From VRUE01 sp963824705 (GTDB taxonomy: Bacteria > Actinomycetota > Thermoleophilia > Solirubrobacterales > 70-9), in contig CAWGQE010000003.1 of NCBI GenBank assembly GCA_963824705.1, forward strand, positions 1,922,001-1,986,000: a stretch of DNA of 64,000 bases, written 5' to 3'. Under the pieces are notes generated by a model that worked only from the letters and a program-made list of their open reading frames with translations, was not told the origin of the DNA and searched no databases. A program made the translations under genes and the position numbers. Below, one piece after another: positions 33,055 to 41,405 of this stretch (position 1 is its first letter; the number at the start of each line of letters is the position of its first letter).

Positions 33055-34851
33055 CTAGGCGGTGACACGGACTACCTCTTCCAGGCTGGTCAGGCCGGCG
33101 CGGACCTTGCCCAGGCCGTCCTCGCGCAGGGTCAGCATTCCCTCTTCGCGCGCCATGGCGGCGATTTCGGCCTCCGGGGCTTGGGCGACCACCATCTCCT
33201 TGATGTGCTCGCTCAAGGCCATCACCGAGTAGATCCCGACCCGGCCGCGGTAGCCGCTCTGGTTGCAGCGCGAACAGCCGACCGGTTCGTAGGCCTCGAC
33301 CTCCCCCCCGACCCGGATGTCGGCTTCGGCGAGGACATGCGGGGGCACGATCGTGCGCTTCTTACAGTGACTGCAGAGTTTGCGGGCCAGCCGCTGGGCG
33401 ACGACGCAGTCGACCGCCGAGGCGATCAGGAAGGCCTCGATCCCCATCTTGGTCAAGCGGGTGATCGCGCCGGGGGCGTCGTTGGTGTGCAGCGTGGTCA
33501 ACATCATGTGGCCGGTCAGCGCCGCCTCGATCGCGATCCGCGCCGTCTCGCCGTCGCGGATCTCACCGACCATCACGATGTCGGGGTCGGCGCGCAGGAT
33601 CGAGCGCAGCCCGGTGGCGAAGTCGAGCCCCGCTTTGCGGTTGACGTTGATCTGGTTGACGCCGGCCAGGCGGTACTCGACCGGGTCCTCGATCGTGATG
33701 ATGTTGCGCTCGACTTCGTTGATCTCCTGCAGCGCTGCGTAGAGGGTCGTCGACTTACCGGAGCCGGTCGGGCCGGTGACGATCACCGCGCCATAGGACT
33801 TATGGAAGGCGTCCTCGAAGCGCGTCCGCCCGTCTCCGTCCATGCCGAGATCGTCGAGCGAGCGCTGCGCGTTCTCTTTGTCGAGGATGCGGATCGTCGC
33901 CCCCTCGCCACGCTGGGTCGGCAGGGTCGTGATACGCAGGTCGACGCGGCGATCCTCGACCGTGACGCTGACCCGGCCGTCCTGCGGCACGCGCTTCTCG
34001 GCGATGTTGAGGTCGCTCATGATCTTCACCCGCGAGACGACCGCCGTGACCATCCGCTTCGGCACGTGCGCGGCCTCGCGCAGCACGCCGTCGACACGGA
34101 AGCGGACGCGCATCTCGTCCTCGCCGGGCTCGAAGTGGACGTCGGAGGCCCCCTCCCCCACTGCCTGGCCGAGGATGCTGTAGACGAGCTTGATCACCGG
34201 CGCGTCCTCGGCGCTGACTTCCATATCGGCGACCTCGGCCAGTTCTCCTTCTTCGCCCTCGGCCTCGCCTTCGGTGACTGCCTCGCTGACGGCGCTCTGC
34301 AGCGTGTTGAGCCGGCCGATCAGCGATTCGATGTCTTCCTCGGCGGCGACCGCGACGCGGCAGTCGAGCGCCGTGGCGATCTGGATGTCGTCGACCGCGA
34401 GCACGTTGGTCGGGTCAGCCATCGCCACCAGCAGGGTCTCTTTGTCGACGAAGCCGACCGGCAGCGCCCGGTAGCGGCGCGCCGTGTTGACCGAGATCAG
34501 GTTGGCCGCCGCCATGTCCACCTGGTAGGTGGAGAGGTCGATGTGGTCGAGGCCGTAGCGCTCGGCGACGGCACGCGAGAGCTGGTCGGCGGTGATCGCC
34601 CCCTGCTCGATCAGCAACCGCTCCGGTGGCCGGCCGGCCGTGCGCGCCGCCTCGATCGCCGTGCGGGCGACATCGTCGGGGACGTAGCCAAGGTCGACGA
34701 TTACGTCGGTGACGAAGCCGCTATGGCGACCGCGGACCTGCGGTGGCGTCAGGCCGGGAGTGCCGCTGGCCGCCGGATCGAGCGCTGGTGCGGCGGAGCC
34801 GCCGGAGTCGGGGACCGGCCGCAGGTGGCTCGGGAATTCCCGCGAGTCCAT
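33055..34851 (-). CDS. pilB: PilB/GspE pilus assembly ATPase
   Basis: This 598-residue hexameric ATPase drives pilus extension. An N-terminal region of about 160 residues resembles the MshEN/T2SSE_N domain (PERLLIEQGAITADQLSRAV then YGLDHIDLS), a fold that in some homologues binds c-di-GMP. The motor core has VTGPTGSGKSTTLYA near residue 358, ITIEDPVEYRL, DPDIVMVGEIRDGET and HMMLTTLHTNDA. The CSHC and CSRC pairs form the zinc site typical of assembly ATPases and absent from PilT. It follows a small accessory gene by 9 nt. Confidence 0.96.
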   Translation of the reverse strand: MDSREFPSHLRPVPDSGGSAAPALDPAASGTPGLTPPQVRGRHSGFVTDVIVDLGYVPDDVARTAIEAARTAGRPPERLLIEQGAITADQLSRAVAERYGLDHIDLSTYQVDMAAANLISVNTARRYRALPVGFVDKETLLVAMADPTNVLAVDDIQIATALDCRVAVAAEEDIESLIGRLNTLQSAVSEAVTEGEAEGEEGELAEVADMEVSAEDAPVIKLVYSILGQAVGEGASDVHFEPGEDEMRVRFRVDGVLREAAHVPKRMVTAVVSRVKIMSDLNIAEKRVPQDGRVSVTVEDRRVDLRITTLPTQRGEGATIRILDKENAQRSLDDLGMDGDGRTRFEDAFHKSYGAVIVTGPTGSGKSTTLYAALQEINEVERNIITIEDPVEYRLAGVNQINVNRKAGLDFATGLRSILRADPDIVMVGEIRDGETARIAIEAALTGHMMLTTLHTNDAPGAITRLTKMGIEAFLIASAVDCVVAQRLARKLCSHCKKRTIVPPHVLAEADIRVGGEVEAYEPVGCSRCNQSGYRGRVGIYSVMALSEHIKEMVVAQAPEAEIAAMAREEGMLTLREDGLGKVRAGLTSLEEVVRVTA

Positions 34852-34860
34852 GTCAGCACA

Positions 34861-35511
34861 TCACGGGTGATAGTCGAGGGTCTTGCCCTTGTAGCCGGCG
34901 TCGATGACGGCCTGGGCGACGCTCTGCGGGCTCTGGAAGCCGTAGAGAACCGAGGCGGTCGGGACGGTCTTCTTCAAGTGCTTGGGCGTGACCACGACCA
35001 AGGCCGGCACGCGGTCGACCCCGACGCCCTCCGTGATCGCGGCGTAGCGGGCGATCTTGGCCGCCGGGACGACGAAGATCGCGGCGTCGCGGAAACCAGC
35101 CAGGCCGTCGGTGGCGGTCTTGACCAGGCGGTCGTCGATGCCACCGTCGCGGACGAAGAGCAGGACGAGGGTCTGGTTCGCCTTCCAGGCATCGAGGACC
35201 GGACGGGGGAGCGGCGGCGCGGTGGTCGCGGCCTGGCCGACGGCGGAGAGCGCCGAGGAGAGCGATTCTCCCCCGGCCGCTTCGGTCGCGGCTTCGACCG
35301 CGCCTTCGACGGCTTCGCCCGGGGTCGCCCCAGTAGCGGTTCCGGTCGCGCTCGAGCCGGCCACGCTGACGGTCGCTTCGGTGGAGCCGGCCGATTCTTC
35401 TTCTTCCTTGCCGCCTCCGCTGGAGGAGAGCAGGAAGAAGCCGACGGCGACGATCAACACGCCGACCACGGCGAGCTGCGCGAGCGGGTTGCTGTTGAGC
35501 TGCTCCCTCAT
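34861..35511 (-). CDS. Membrane-anchored thioredoxin-fold-like protein, first gene of pilus operon
   Basis: This 216-residue protein has one N-terminal membrane helix (residues about 12-30, AVVGVLIVAVGFFLL), a Ser/Thr/Ala/Glu-rich linker, and a C-terminal domain of about 110 residues with thioredoxin-like spacing (QTLVLLFVRDGGIDDRLV, RVPALVVVTPKHL) but no CXXC. It probably faces outward. The ATG at 35511 is chosen because the upstream extension lacks any pattern. Its role in pilus biogenesis is unknown. Confidence 0.75.
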   Translation of the reverse strand: MREQLNSNPLAQLAVVGVLIVAVGFFLLSSSGGGKEEEESAGSTEATVSVAGSSATGTATGATPGEAVEGAVEAATEAAGGESLSSALSAVGQAATTAPPLPRPVLDAWKANQTLVLLFVRDGGIDDRLVKTATDGLAGFRDAAIFVVPAAKIARYAAITEGVGVDRVPALVVVTPKHLKKTVPTASVLYGFQSPQSVAQAVIDAGYKGKTLDYHP

Positions 35512-35671
35512 ACGTTCGCCTACTAGCTCGGCAACATGGGCTCGAGGCTTGAGCCCCCGCACGTTCTCGTGCGGGGCGAGCGTGCCTGTCCGAGGCGGAC
35601 AAAACTTGCTCTGTTCCCAATAAAGGCCTATACGTGTCACAATTAGCACAGCCTATGGGAGGCAATTCAGG

Positions 35672-36526
35672 GTGAGCAAAAGGACTATGCGCGCGGGTGC
35701 GCGACTGCTGATGATGGCCACGGATCCGATCAACCGTGGGATCCTGCGGACCGCGCTGGAGCATCCGGTCGAAGTGGAACCCGGTCGCGCGTTCCGGGTC
35801 AGCAGCGGCGGCCGCGAGGCGCTCTTCGTCGCCTTCGTCGTCGAGCGCTGGCTGCAGAATGCCCCGCGCGGTCCGGTGGACTTCGACGGCCCCGAAGCGG
35901 AGGGGACCGTCGCCGCGCTCGCCGAAAGCTGGTCGGCGACGGTCGTGCACATGCTCGCCCGCGAACCGATGACGCTCCCGGAGCTGGACGCCGCGATCGA
36001 GGGCCTCGGCCGCCGCGCGGTGGGGCGCCACCTCGAGGCGATGCAGGGCACCGGGCAGGTCGAGGCTCTCACCGAGAGCGGCGAGGCGATCTACGCCTTG
36101 ACCGACTGGGCTCGCGCCGGAATCGCTCCGCTGATCGCGTCCGCCCGGCTGGAGCGGCGCAACCCGATGGAGGGGATGGCGCCGATCGACGCCCTCGACG
36201 TCGACGCGGGCTTCCGGCTCAGCTTGCCGCTGCTCACCCTCCCGAGGGAGCTCTCCGGCATGTGCCGACTGGGGCTGAACCTCGACGAGTCCGAGAGATC
36301 CGCCATGACCGGCGTCACCGCACGGATCGAGGAGGGGCGTGTCGTCTCCTGCCATGACGGCCTGGACATCAAAGCCAACGCCTGGGCGGCCGCGACCGCG
36401 GCCGACTGGCTCGACACCGTGGTCGAGCCGGACGCGAAGCGAGTCCGCACCGGCGGCGACCGCTGGCTGTCCGGTGCCCTGCTCGACAGCCTGCACAAGA
36501 CCTTGTTTGGCGTGCCGGTCAGCTGA
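35672..36526 (+). CDS. Paralogous double winged-helix protein, copy 1
   Basis: This 284-residue protein begins at GTG 35672. It contains two winged-helix-like halves (residues about 14-75, then ESWSATVVHMLAREPMTLPELDAAI onward to about 155) and a C-terminal domain (DVDAGFRLSLPLLTLP to DSLHKTLFG) of about 110 residues. The same order is found in the next two genes on this strand. HxlR-like DNA binding is likely; the C-terminal domain is unknown to me and may sense a ligand. It is divergent from the pilus operon (160-nt gap), so control of pilus genes is possible. Confidence 0.78.
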   Translation: MSKRTMRAGARLLMMATDPINRGILRTALEHPVEVEPGRAFRVSSGGREALFVAFVVERWLQNAPRGPVDFDGPEAEGTVAALAESWSATVVHMLAREPMTLPELDAAIEGLGRRAVGRHLEAMQGTGQVEALTESGEAIYALTDWARAGIAPLIASARLERRNPMEGMAPIDALDVDAGFRLSLPLLTLPRELSGMCRLGLNLDESERSAMTGVTARIEEGRVVSCHDGLDIKANAWAAATAADWLDTVVEPDAKRVRTGGDRWLSGALLDSLHKTLFGVPVS

Positions 36527-36529
36527 GTC

Positions 36530-37525
36530 GTGACCGACATGGCTGAAAACGGCGCCGGCGAAGGCGGGTTCAAGGCGCGTGCCGGTGCGCTGACCCTGAT
36601 GTATCTCGCCAGCCCGATGGATCGCGACACCCTGCTGACGCTGCTGGCGGAGGCGACCACGGGGGCCCAGGTCCTCGGCGAGCTGGAGCTCCCCGACCTC
36701 GACGATCCGGACACGATCCTCGCCCTCTTCAGCGACTCCTACCTGCTCGAACCAGCCGATCCAGACCATCCCCCGGGCGCCCCGATCGGCCCGGACACGA
36801 TGATGCGGCCGACCCCGGCGGGTCGCGAAGTGCCCTTCGTCGGCATGATCCTCCAGCGCTGGCTGGATCGCTGCCCCGAGGAACCGCTCGAACTCGGCCC
36901 GGGGGCGGGGCCCGTCCTGGCGCCGCTCTTGACCGGCTGGTGCTCGATGGTCACCCACGCCCTGGCGGCCAAACCGCTCACGGCCGCCGAGACACACGAG
37001 GCGATCCAGGTCCTCGACCTCGACACCGTCGAAGCTCGGATCGAGTCGATGGAGGAAGCGGGCCAGGTCGAGGCGCTCCCCGGCCCCGGCGATGAGCCGC
37101 GCTACGCCGTAACCGAGTGGCTCCGCATGGGGATCGCCCCGCTCGCCGCCGCGGCGAGGATGGAGCTCCGCCATCCCCCCGGGGACACGGCGGCGGTCGC
37201 CGCCCTCGACGTCGAGGCCTCCTTCCTGCTGACACTGCCGCTGCTCGAGCTGCCGGCTGGCCTCTCAGGCTCATGCTCGCTGGCGGTGGAGCTGGACGAG
37301 GGCGTCAACGGCAGCCCGGCCGGCGTCACCGCGCGGGTCGAGAACGGGCGGGTCGTCTCCTGCGAGCGGCGCCTCGACGAGGACGCCGACGCCTGGGTCG
37401 CCGGCTCCGCCGCCGAGTGGCTCGACACCTTGATCGAGCGCAAGGCCAAGCGGGTGCGCTCCGGCGGCCAGCGCGCCCTCGCTCGCCGGCTGCCCCAGGA
37501 GCTGCACAAGACCCTGTTCGGCTGA
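36530..37525 (+). CDS. Paralogous double winged-helix protein, copy 2
   Basis: This 331-residue protein starts 3 nt after copy 1 at a GTG and is clearly homologous to it. Shared blocks include LDVEASFLLTLPLLELPAGL, GVTARVENGRVVSC, WLDTLIERKAKRVRSGG and LHKTLFG. It carries an extra Asp/Pro-rich segment near residues 50-95. The N-terminal half has lost some winged-helix pattern, so it may act as a partner rather than a DNA binder. The two genes form an operon. Confidence 0.78.
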   Translation: MTDMAENGAGEGGFKARAGALTLMYLASPMDRDTLLTLLAEATTGAQVLGELELPDLDDPDTILALFSDSYLLEPADPDHPPGAPIGPDTMMRPTPAGREVPFVGMILQRWLDRCPEEPLELGPGAGPVLAPLLTGWCSMVTHALAAKPLTAAETHEAIQVLDLDTVEARIESMEEAGQVEALPGPGDEPRYAVTEWLRMGIAPLAAAARMELRHPPGDTAAVAALDVEASFLLTLPLLELPAGLSGSCSLAVELDEGVNGSPAGVTARVENGRVVSCERRLDEDADAWVAGSAAEWLDTLIERKAKRVRSGGQRALARRLPQELHKTLFG

Positions 37526-37539
37526 CCACGTCAGCCGAA

Positions 37540-37815
37540 GCGATCGGAGTCCGGAGACCCGAGCCTGGCGTGCGCTGCACCACCGCCGCAGATCGCCCAT
37601 CGTCCGGTAGAGGTGGGGAAGCGCATCGCTGCTGGAGTCGATGCCGTAGCGCCTCATGTAGAGCCCGACGCCCTCCTCGACCGAAATCGCCCCCTCCTCG
37701 TCGATTGCCTTGACGTCGAAGTAGTCGCGCATCTCTCCACGCTCCGCCATGACCTTGAGCAAAAGCGCCCAGCCCGCCGAGCAGGACCTTGATCTCGCCC
37801 AGATCCACCACCTGA
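37540..37815 (-). pseudogene. Remnant of an AbiEii-like nucleotidyltransferase toxin gene
   Basis: On the minus strand, VVDLGEIKVLLGG in one frame is followed after a shift near 37750 by RGEMRDYFDVKAIDEEG and GVGLYMRRYGID in another, a pattern seen near the C terminus of AbiEii/AbiGii nucleotidyltransferases. Just upstream in another frame is FTPLQADRVRRAL, like their N termini. Several shifts and a missing middle mean no product. The 602-nt gap between copies 2 and 3 otherwise holds only the palindrome at 38046-38061. Confidence 0.45.
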
Positions 37816-38045
37816 TGGACTAGGCGGGGGGCGTTCGGGCCGCTTTACACCCTTGAGAACCGGGTCGAGGTCTGGCCAGAGGGGATGTCGTCCCAGCGCG
37901 CGGCGCACACGATCAGCCTGGAGCGGCGTGAAGGAATAGCGCCCGTTTGCCTGCCGCGTCGACGCTCAACTGCCTCGCGGCCTGCGTGACACGCGGCACC
38001 GAAGGGCCGAGCCCACGGGCCGGCGCTGCTGCTGAAATCGTGTCC

Positions 38046-38061
38046 ATTTCATTAATGAAAT
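38046..38061. promoter_or_regulatory. 16-bp perfect palindrome upstream of winged-helix copy 3
   Basis: ATTTCATTAATGAAAT is a perfect palindrome in a short AT-rich island, about 67-82 nt before the start of the third paralogue. Its position and symmetry fit an operator for a dimeric winged-helix protein, perhaps that gene's own product. No binding data can be read from sequence. Confidence 0.55.
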
Positions 38062-38127
38062 CTTCCATCGCCATCACGGAGCTCACCTATTCCCAGATAA
38101 AACTGATTAATGCCATAATGCCGATGC

Positions 38128-39162
38128 TTGACTGCGAACACGGTCAACGGGGGCGGAAATGGGGCGCGCTCCGGAGCGCAGACCCTTGTCTTGCTCGGCA
38201 CGCCACTCAACGTATTCCTCCTGGAGGCCCTTGCCGACGGTCCGCGACAACAGAGCCAGCTGCGCCGGGCCTGTGGCTCACCCGCCCAGACCACCCTGCG
38301 GGCACAGCTCAAGCGACTAGCCGAGATCGGCGCGATCGAGCAGCGACGGCGGAACCGCTTCCCCGGGGTACTTGAATACGAGCTCACCTCGTCCGGTCAT
38401 GAACTCATCGCCGTGCAGGAGGTCGTGCGTCGCTGGCTTGCCCACAGCCCTGGTGGGGAGCTGACCCTGGGCAGTGGCGCCGCCAAGGCCGCGGTCAGGG
38501 CTTTGGCCGAGGCCTGGTCGACCACCATGCTGCGCGCACTTGCGGCGGGGCCTCTATCCCTCACCGAGCTCGATGGCGTGATCTCCGCGCTTAGCTATCC
38601 GTCACTTGAGCGGCGCCTCGCGGCGATGCGATTGGCCGGCCTGATCGAGGCCCGTCCCGGCAACAGCCGTGGCACCCCCTACGCGATCACCGACTGGCAG
38701 CGGCTGGGGATGGGGCCGATCGCCGCCGCGGCGCGCTGGGAGATGCGCAACCTGGCGCGACGATCCGCGCCGATCTCCCGCCTCGACGTGGAGACCGGGT
38801 TCCTGCTCGCCACGCCCCGGCTGTGCCTCTCCGAAGAGCCGTCCGGCACCTGCCGTCTGGCGGCGGAGGTGCCAAGCGGCAACGACGGTGGGCTCGCCGG
38901 CGCAATGGTACGGGTCGACCCCGATGGCACGATCGGGTCCTGCACGACGAACTTGCGCGGCAACCCGGACGCCTGGGCGATCGGCACGCCGGCCGCATGG
39001 CTCAATGCGGTGATCGAGCGTGACCTCGACGGGCTCGAGCTCGGCGGCGACCGGGCTCTCGCACGCACCCTCATCGAGAGCCTACACAGCACCCTCTTCG
39101 GGCTTTCGTCCAGATCTGCCCTTGACTCGGAGCATACGATCAGAGATGATCGATCGAATTGA
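38128..39162 (+). CDS. Paralogous double winged-helix protein, copy 3
   Basis: This 344-residue protein has the clearest regulator features of the three. The N-terminal half (LGTPLNVFLLEALADGPRQQ, then TTLRAQLKRLAEIGAIEQ and ELTSSGHEL) is an HxlR/PadR-type winged helix; the second (AWSTTMLRALAAGPLSLTEL) repeats the plan. The C-terminal domain (LDVETGFLLATPRLCL to SLHSTLFG) is shared with copies 1 and 2. A TTG at 38128 starts the frame, so the true start is uncertain. It is followed after 45 nt by the first of two tandem secreted-protein genes. Confidence 0.8.
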   Translation: MTANTVNGGGNGARSGAQTLVLLGTPLNVFLLEALADGPRQQSQLRRACGSPAQTTLRAQLKRLAEIGAIEQRRRNRFPGVLEYELTSSGHELIAVQEVVRRWLAHSPGGELTLGSGAAKAAVRALAEAWSTTMLRALAAGPLSLTELDGVISALSYPSLERRLAAMRLAGLIEARPGNSRGTPYAITDWQRLGMGPIAAAARWEMRNLARRSAPISRLDVETGFLLATPRLCLSEEPSGTCRLAAEVPSGNDGGLAGAMVRVDPDGTIGSCTTNLRGNPDAWAIGTPAAWLNAVIERDLDGLELGGDRALARTLIESLHSTLFGLSSRSALDSEHTIRDDRSN

Positions 39163-39207
39163 TCTTTTCTTAAGATCAGGAACCACAATGTTTATTGGGA
39201 GGATTAC

Positions 39208-40032
39208 ATGATCCAGTTGAAGACGCTTACCCGTCTGCTCACCGCAGTCGGTGCGGCGATCCTGGCGGTCGCCCTGTTTGCGCCTCTCGCTCAGGCGAAA
39301 GAAGAACCGCAACCCGGTTTCACCCAGTTCAGGGGTTGCCCTCGCCCTGAAGAAAAAGCGTTGGCATTCTGCGTCCGCTCGGACGTAAAAGGTGGCCACC
39401 TCAAGATGGGCAACAAGAACGTGCCCATTGAAAAACCGCTTACCCTGACGGGTGGGACCAACGCATTCTTCGGAGAATTCAGCGCCAACTCCGAAGGTGG
39501 CCTGACCAAAGTCAAACAGAAAGTCCCTGGCGGGGTCCTCGGACTCACCGGCCTCACCTGGCTGCTCGAATTCTTCGGCAGCGAAGCGCTCACCCTGTAC
39601 GCGGTGACCGAACTGGCCGGCATTCCGAGCAACTTCACCTTCTCCACGGTGACCTTGCCGATCAAAGTCCACCTCGAAACCCCGTCCGGGGTCCTCGGGA
39701 ACAATTGCTACATCGGGTCGGTCGGCACTCCGATCGTGCTGAACAACACCACCGGCACGACGAACCCGCCGCCGCCCAACAAACCGATCAGCGGCAAAGA
39801 AGGCGAATTCAGTGAAGTCGGCGAAATCGTCCACTTCAACAATGGCGTCTACGTCGACAACGCGTTCGCCGTACCGGGCGCCAGTGGCTGTGAATTGAAA
39901 CTGTTCGGGTTCATCCCCATCAGTCTCAACGGCTTCGTCAACTCGCAGTCCGGACTCCCGTCCGCAGCGGGTAACAACGAAGCTGAACAGCAGATCAACA
40001 TCGAAATCGCCCAACAAAGCTCCGTCTACTAG
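39208..40032 (+). CDS. Secreted protein, tandem copy 1
   Basis: This 274-residue protein has a signal peptide ending AQA near residue 30, then an exported domain of unknown family (EEPQPGFTQFRGCPRPEE, LPIKVHLETPSGVLGNNCYIGS, ASGCELKLFGFIPISLNG). It has four Cys after the signal and no anchor. The start is ATG 39208 with GGGAGG before it. Glu is almost always GAA and Lys mostly AAA, unlike neighbouring housekeeping genes. A hairpin terminator follows. The next gene is a paralogue with the same leader sequence. Confidence 0.85.
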   Translation: MIQLKTLTRLLTAVGAAILAVALFAPLAQAKEEPQPGFTQFRGCPRPEEKALAFCVRSDVKGGHLKMGNKNVPIEKPLTLTGGTNAFFGEFSANSEGGLTKVKQKVPGGVLGLTGLTWLLEFFGSEALTLYAVTELAGIPSNFTFSTVTLPIKVHLETPSGVLGNNCYIGSVGTPIVLNNTTGTTNPPPPNKPISGKEGEFSEVGEIVHFNNGVYVDNAFAVPGASGCELKLFGFIPISLNGFVNSQSGLPSAAGNNEAEQQINIEIAQQSSVY

Positions 40033-40055
40033 GCGCTTTCGGCACTCCGATTCGA

Positions 40056-40084
40056 GAAGGGGCCGGGCTTAGCCCGGCCCCTTC
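40056..40084 (+). terminator. Hairpin terminator after secreted copy 1
   Basis: GAAGGGGCCGGGC (40056-40068) pairs perfectly with its reverse complement at 40072-40084 around a 3-nt loop. There is no long T-run, but stem strength and position 24 nt after the stop codon support termination. Confidence 0.75.
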
Positions 40085-40134
40085 TACGTGTAGGGGAGCT
40101 CACCCATGTCGTGCAGCTCGTGGCGAAGCGAAAT
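40084..40134 (-). pseudogene. Relic resembling the C terminus of the YihY family gene
   Basis: On the minus strand one frame reads SLRHELHDMGELPYT then stop. The intact YihY family protein at 57126-58004 ends SLRHELHDTGELPYAGGS. Nothing upstream in the frame continues the match. It lies in the leader of secreted copy 2 and abuts the terminator. A chance similarity over 14 residues is possible but unlikely. Confidence 0.45.
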
Positions 40135-40249
40135 GCTCGGGCGACCCTTCAGTACCAAGCCCTTGACTTGGGCCGGGCGATCGAAGAGGATGGATCGAAT
40201 TGTTTTTCCTTTTTTGTTCAGGAACTTCTATGTTTATGGGAGGAATCAC

Positions 40250-41068
40250 ATGACCCAGCCCAAAGCGCTTGTACGCCTGCTGGCCGTTGCAGCCACGGCA
40301 CTCCTCGCGGTTGCGCTGTTCGCCCCCCTGGCCCAGGCGAAAGAAGAACCACAACCTGGCTACACGCAGTTCCGTGGCTGCCCCCGCCCTGAAGAAAAAG
40401 TGATGAGGTTCTGTCTCCTGTCGGAAGTCACCGGCGGCCATCTTCAGTCCGGCAAAAAGGACGTGCCGATCAAAAACCTGATCACCCTAACGGGTGGGAC
40501 CAACGAATTACTCCAAGAATTCACCGCCAACTCCGAAGGCGGCTTGAGCAAAACCAAAGAGGAAGTCCCCGGCGGCGTCATCGGCATCACCGGGCTGGAT
40601 TGGCTGGTCAACTTTCTCAACGCCGACGCGCTAAAGCTCTACGCGGTAACCGAATTGGCGGGCCCACCGAGCAACCTCGCGGTCAACTCACTCGCCTTGC
40701 CGATCAAGGTCCACCTGGTCAACCCGGTCCTCGGGAACAGTTGCTACATCGGGTCGAATACCAACCCGATCGTGCTCAACCTGACCACCGGCACGACGAG
40801 CCCGCCGGCGCCCAATGAACCAATCAGCGGCAAAGAACCAGAATTCGTCGAAGAAAACGAAATCGCCTCATTCAATAGCGGCGTCTTTGTCGATAACTCG
40901 TTCGCGGTACCGGCCGCCGGCGGCTGCACGCTGACGCTGCTCGGCTTCATCCCCGTCAGCCTCGACAGCGTCGTCAACTCACAGGCGGGTCTTCCGGCTG
41001 CCGCCGGGACCAACGAGGCGGTGCAGGACCTGAATATCCACATCGCCCTACAGGAAACCGTCTACTAA
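40250..41068 (+). CDS. Secreted protein, tandem copy 2
   Basis: This 272-residue paralogue of the preceding gene is related over its whole length, including AKEEPQPGYTQFRGCPRPEE, the NSCYIGS and ISGKEPEF blocks, and the C-terminal tyrosine. The signal peptide ends AQA. Its leader also matches copy 1 (TCAGGAAC, ATGTTTAT and GGGAGGA in the same order), so the duplication took the control region along. Start is ATG 40250. No enzyme motif is visible; a wall or surface structural role is a guess. Confidence 0.85.
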   Translation: MTQPKALVRLLAVAATALLAVALFAPLAQAKEEPQPGYTQFRGCPRPEEKVMRFCLLSEVTGGHLQSGKKDVPIKNLITLTGGTNELLQEFTANSEGGLSKTKEEVPGGVIGITGLDWLVNFLNADALKLYAVTELAGPPSNLAVNSLALPIKVHLVNPVLGNSCYIGSNTNPIVLNLTTGTTSPPAPNEPISGKEPEFVEENEIASFNSGVFVDNSFAVPAAGGCTLTLLGFIPVSLDSVVNSQAGLPAAAGTNEAVQDLNIHIALQETVY

Positions 41069-41167
41069 CCCTGATTCACGGTTCTCACCTCCGCGGGTGT
41101 AGTTCGCTAGCGTGAGGCAGAAGTACAGCCCAGGGCGGCTCAGTGGAACCGCCCTGGGCGCTTCTCA
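41067..41167. repeat. Solo end of an IS1380-like element, with hairpin terminator
   Basis: The sequence from about 41067 (ACCCTGATTCACGG onward) resembles the left end of the IS element at 41202 and its right-end repeat, but no transposase accompanies it. Within it GCCCAGGGCGG (41128-41138) pairs with its perfect complement at 41149-41159 and may serve as terminator for secreted copy 2. Overall similarity to 41213-41303 is roughly two thirds by eye. Confidence 0.5.
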
Positions 41168-41262
41168 TGGTTGATCGGCCTCCTCCTGGTCCCGTCCTGC
41201 CTATCCTCGATCCACCGTTTTCACCTCGCAGGGTGCAATCGGCTGACTTGAGGTAGGTAACA

Positions 41263-41296
41263 GCGCCGGGGCGGTTCCTGAGAACCGCCCCGGCGC
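41263..41296 (-). terminator. 15-bp hairpin near the left end of the IS element
   Basis: GCGCCGGGGCGGTTC and its perfect complement enclose a 4-nt loop, followed on the plus strand by TTCTTT. It could insulate the element from readthrough in either direction. Confidence 0.6.
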
Positions 41297-41405
41297 TTCT
41301 TTCGAGGCCAGGCCCTCGGGCGAATCGGAGTACCGGCGACCCTTCGCGGGCAGCCGGGATCGGCAGGTGCAACGAGGAGGGGTTGCAGCCGGGAGCGAGC
41401 CTGGG

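Noticed and set aside
33181..35526. Long plus-strand open frame of 781 codons opposite pilB
   Set aside because: Antisense shadow with Asp/Arg/Val-rich composition and no domain; pilB is certain.
34853..37174. 773-codon minus-strand open frame across the winged-helix genes
   Set aside because: Antisense to two paralogues with conserved blocks; low-complexity product.
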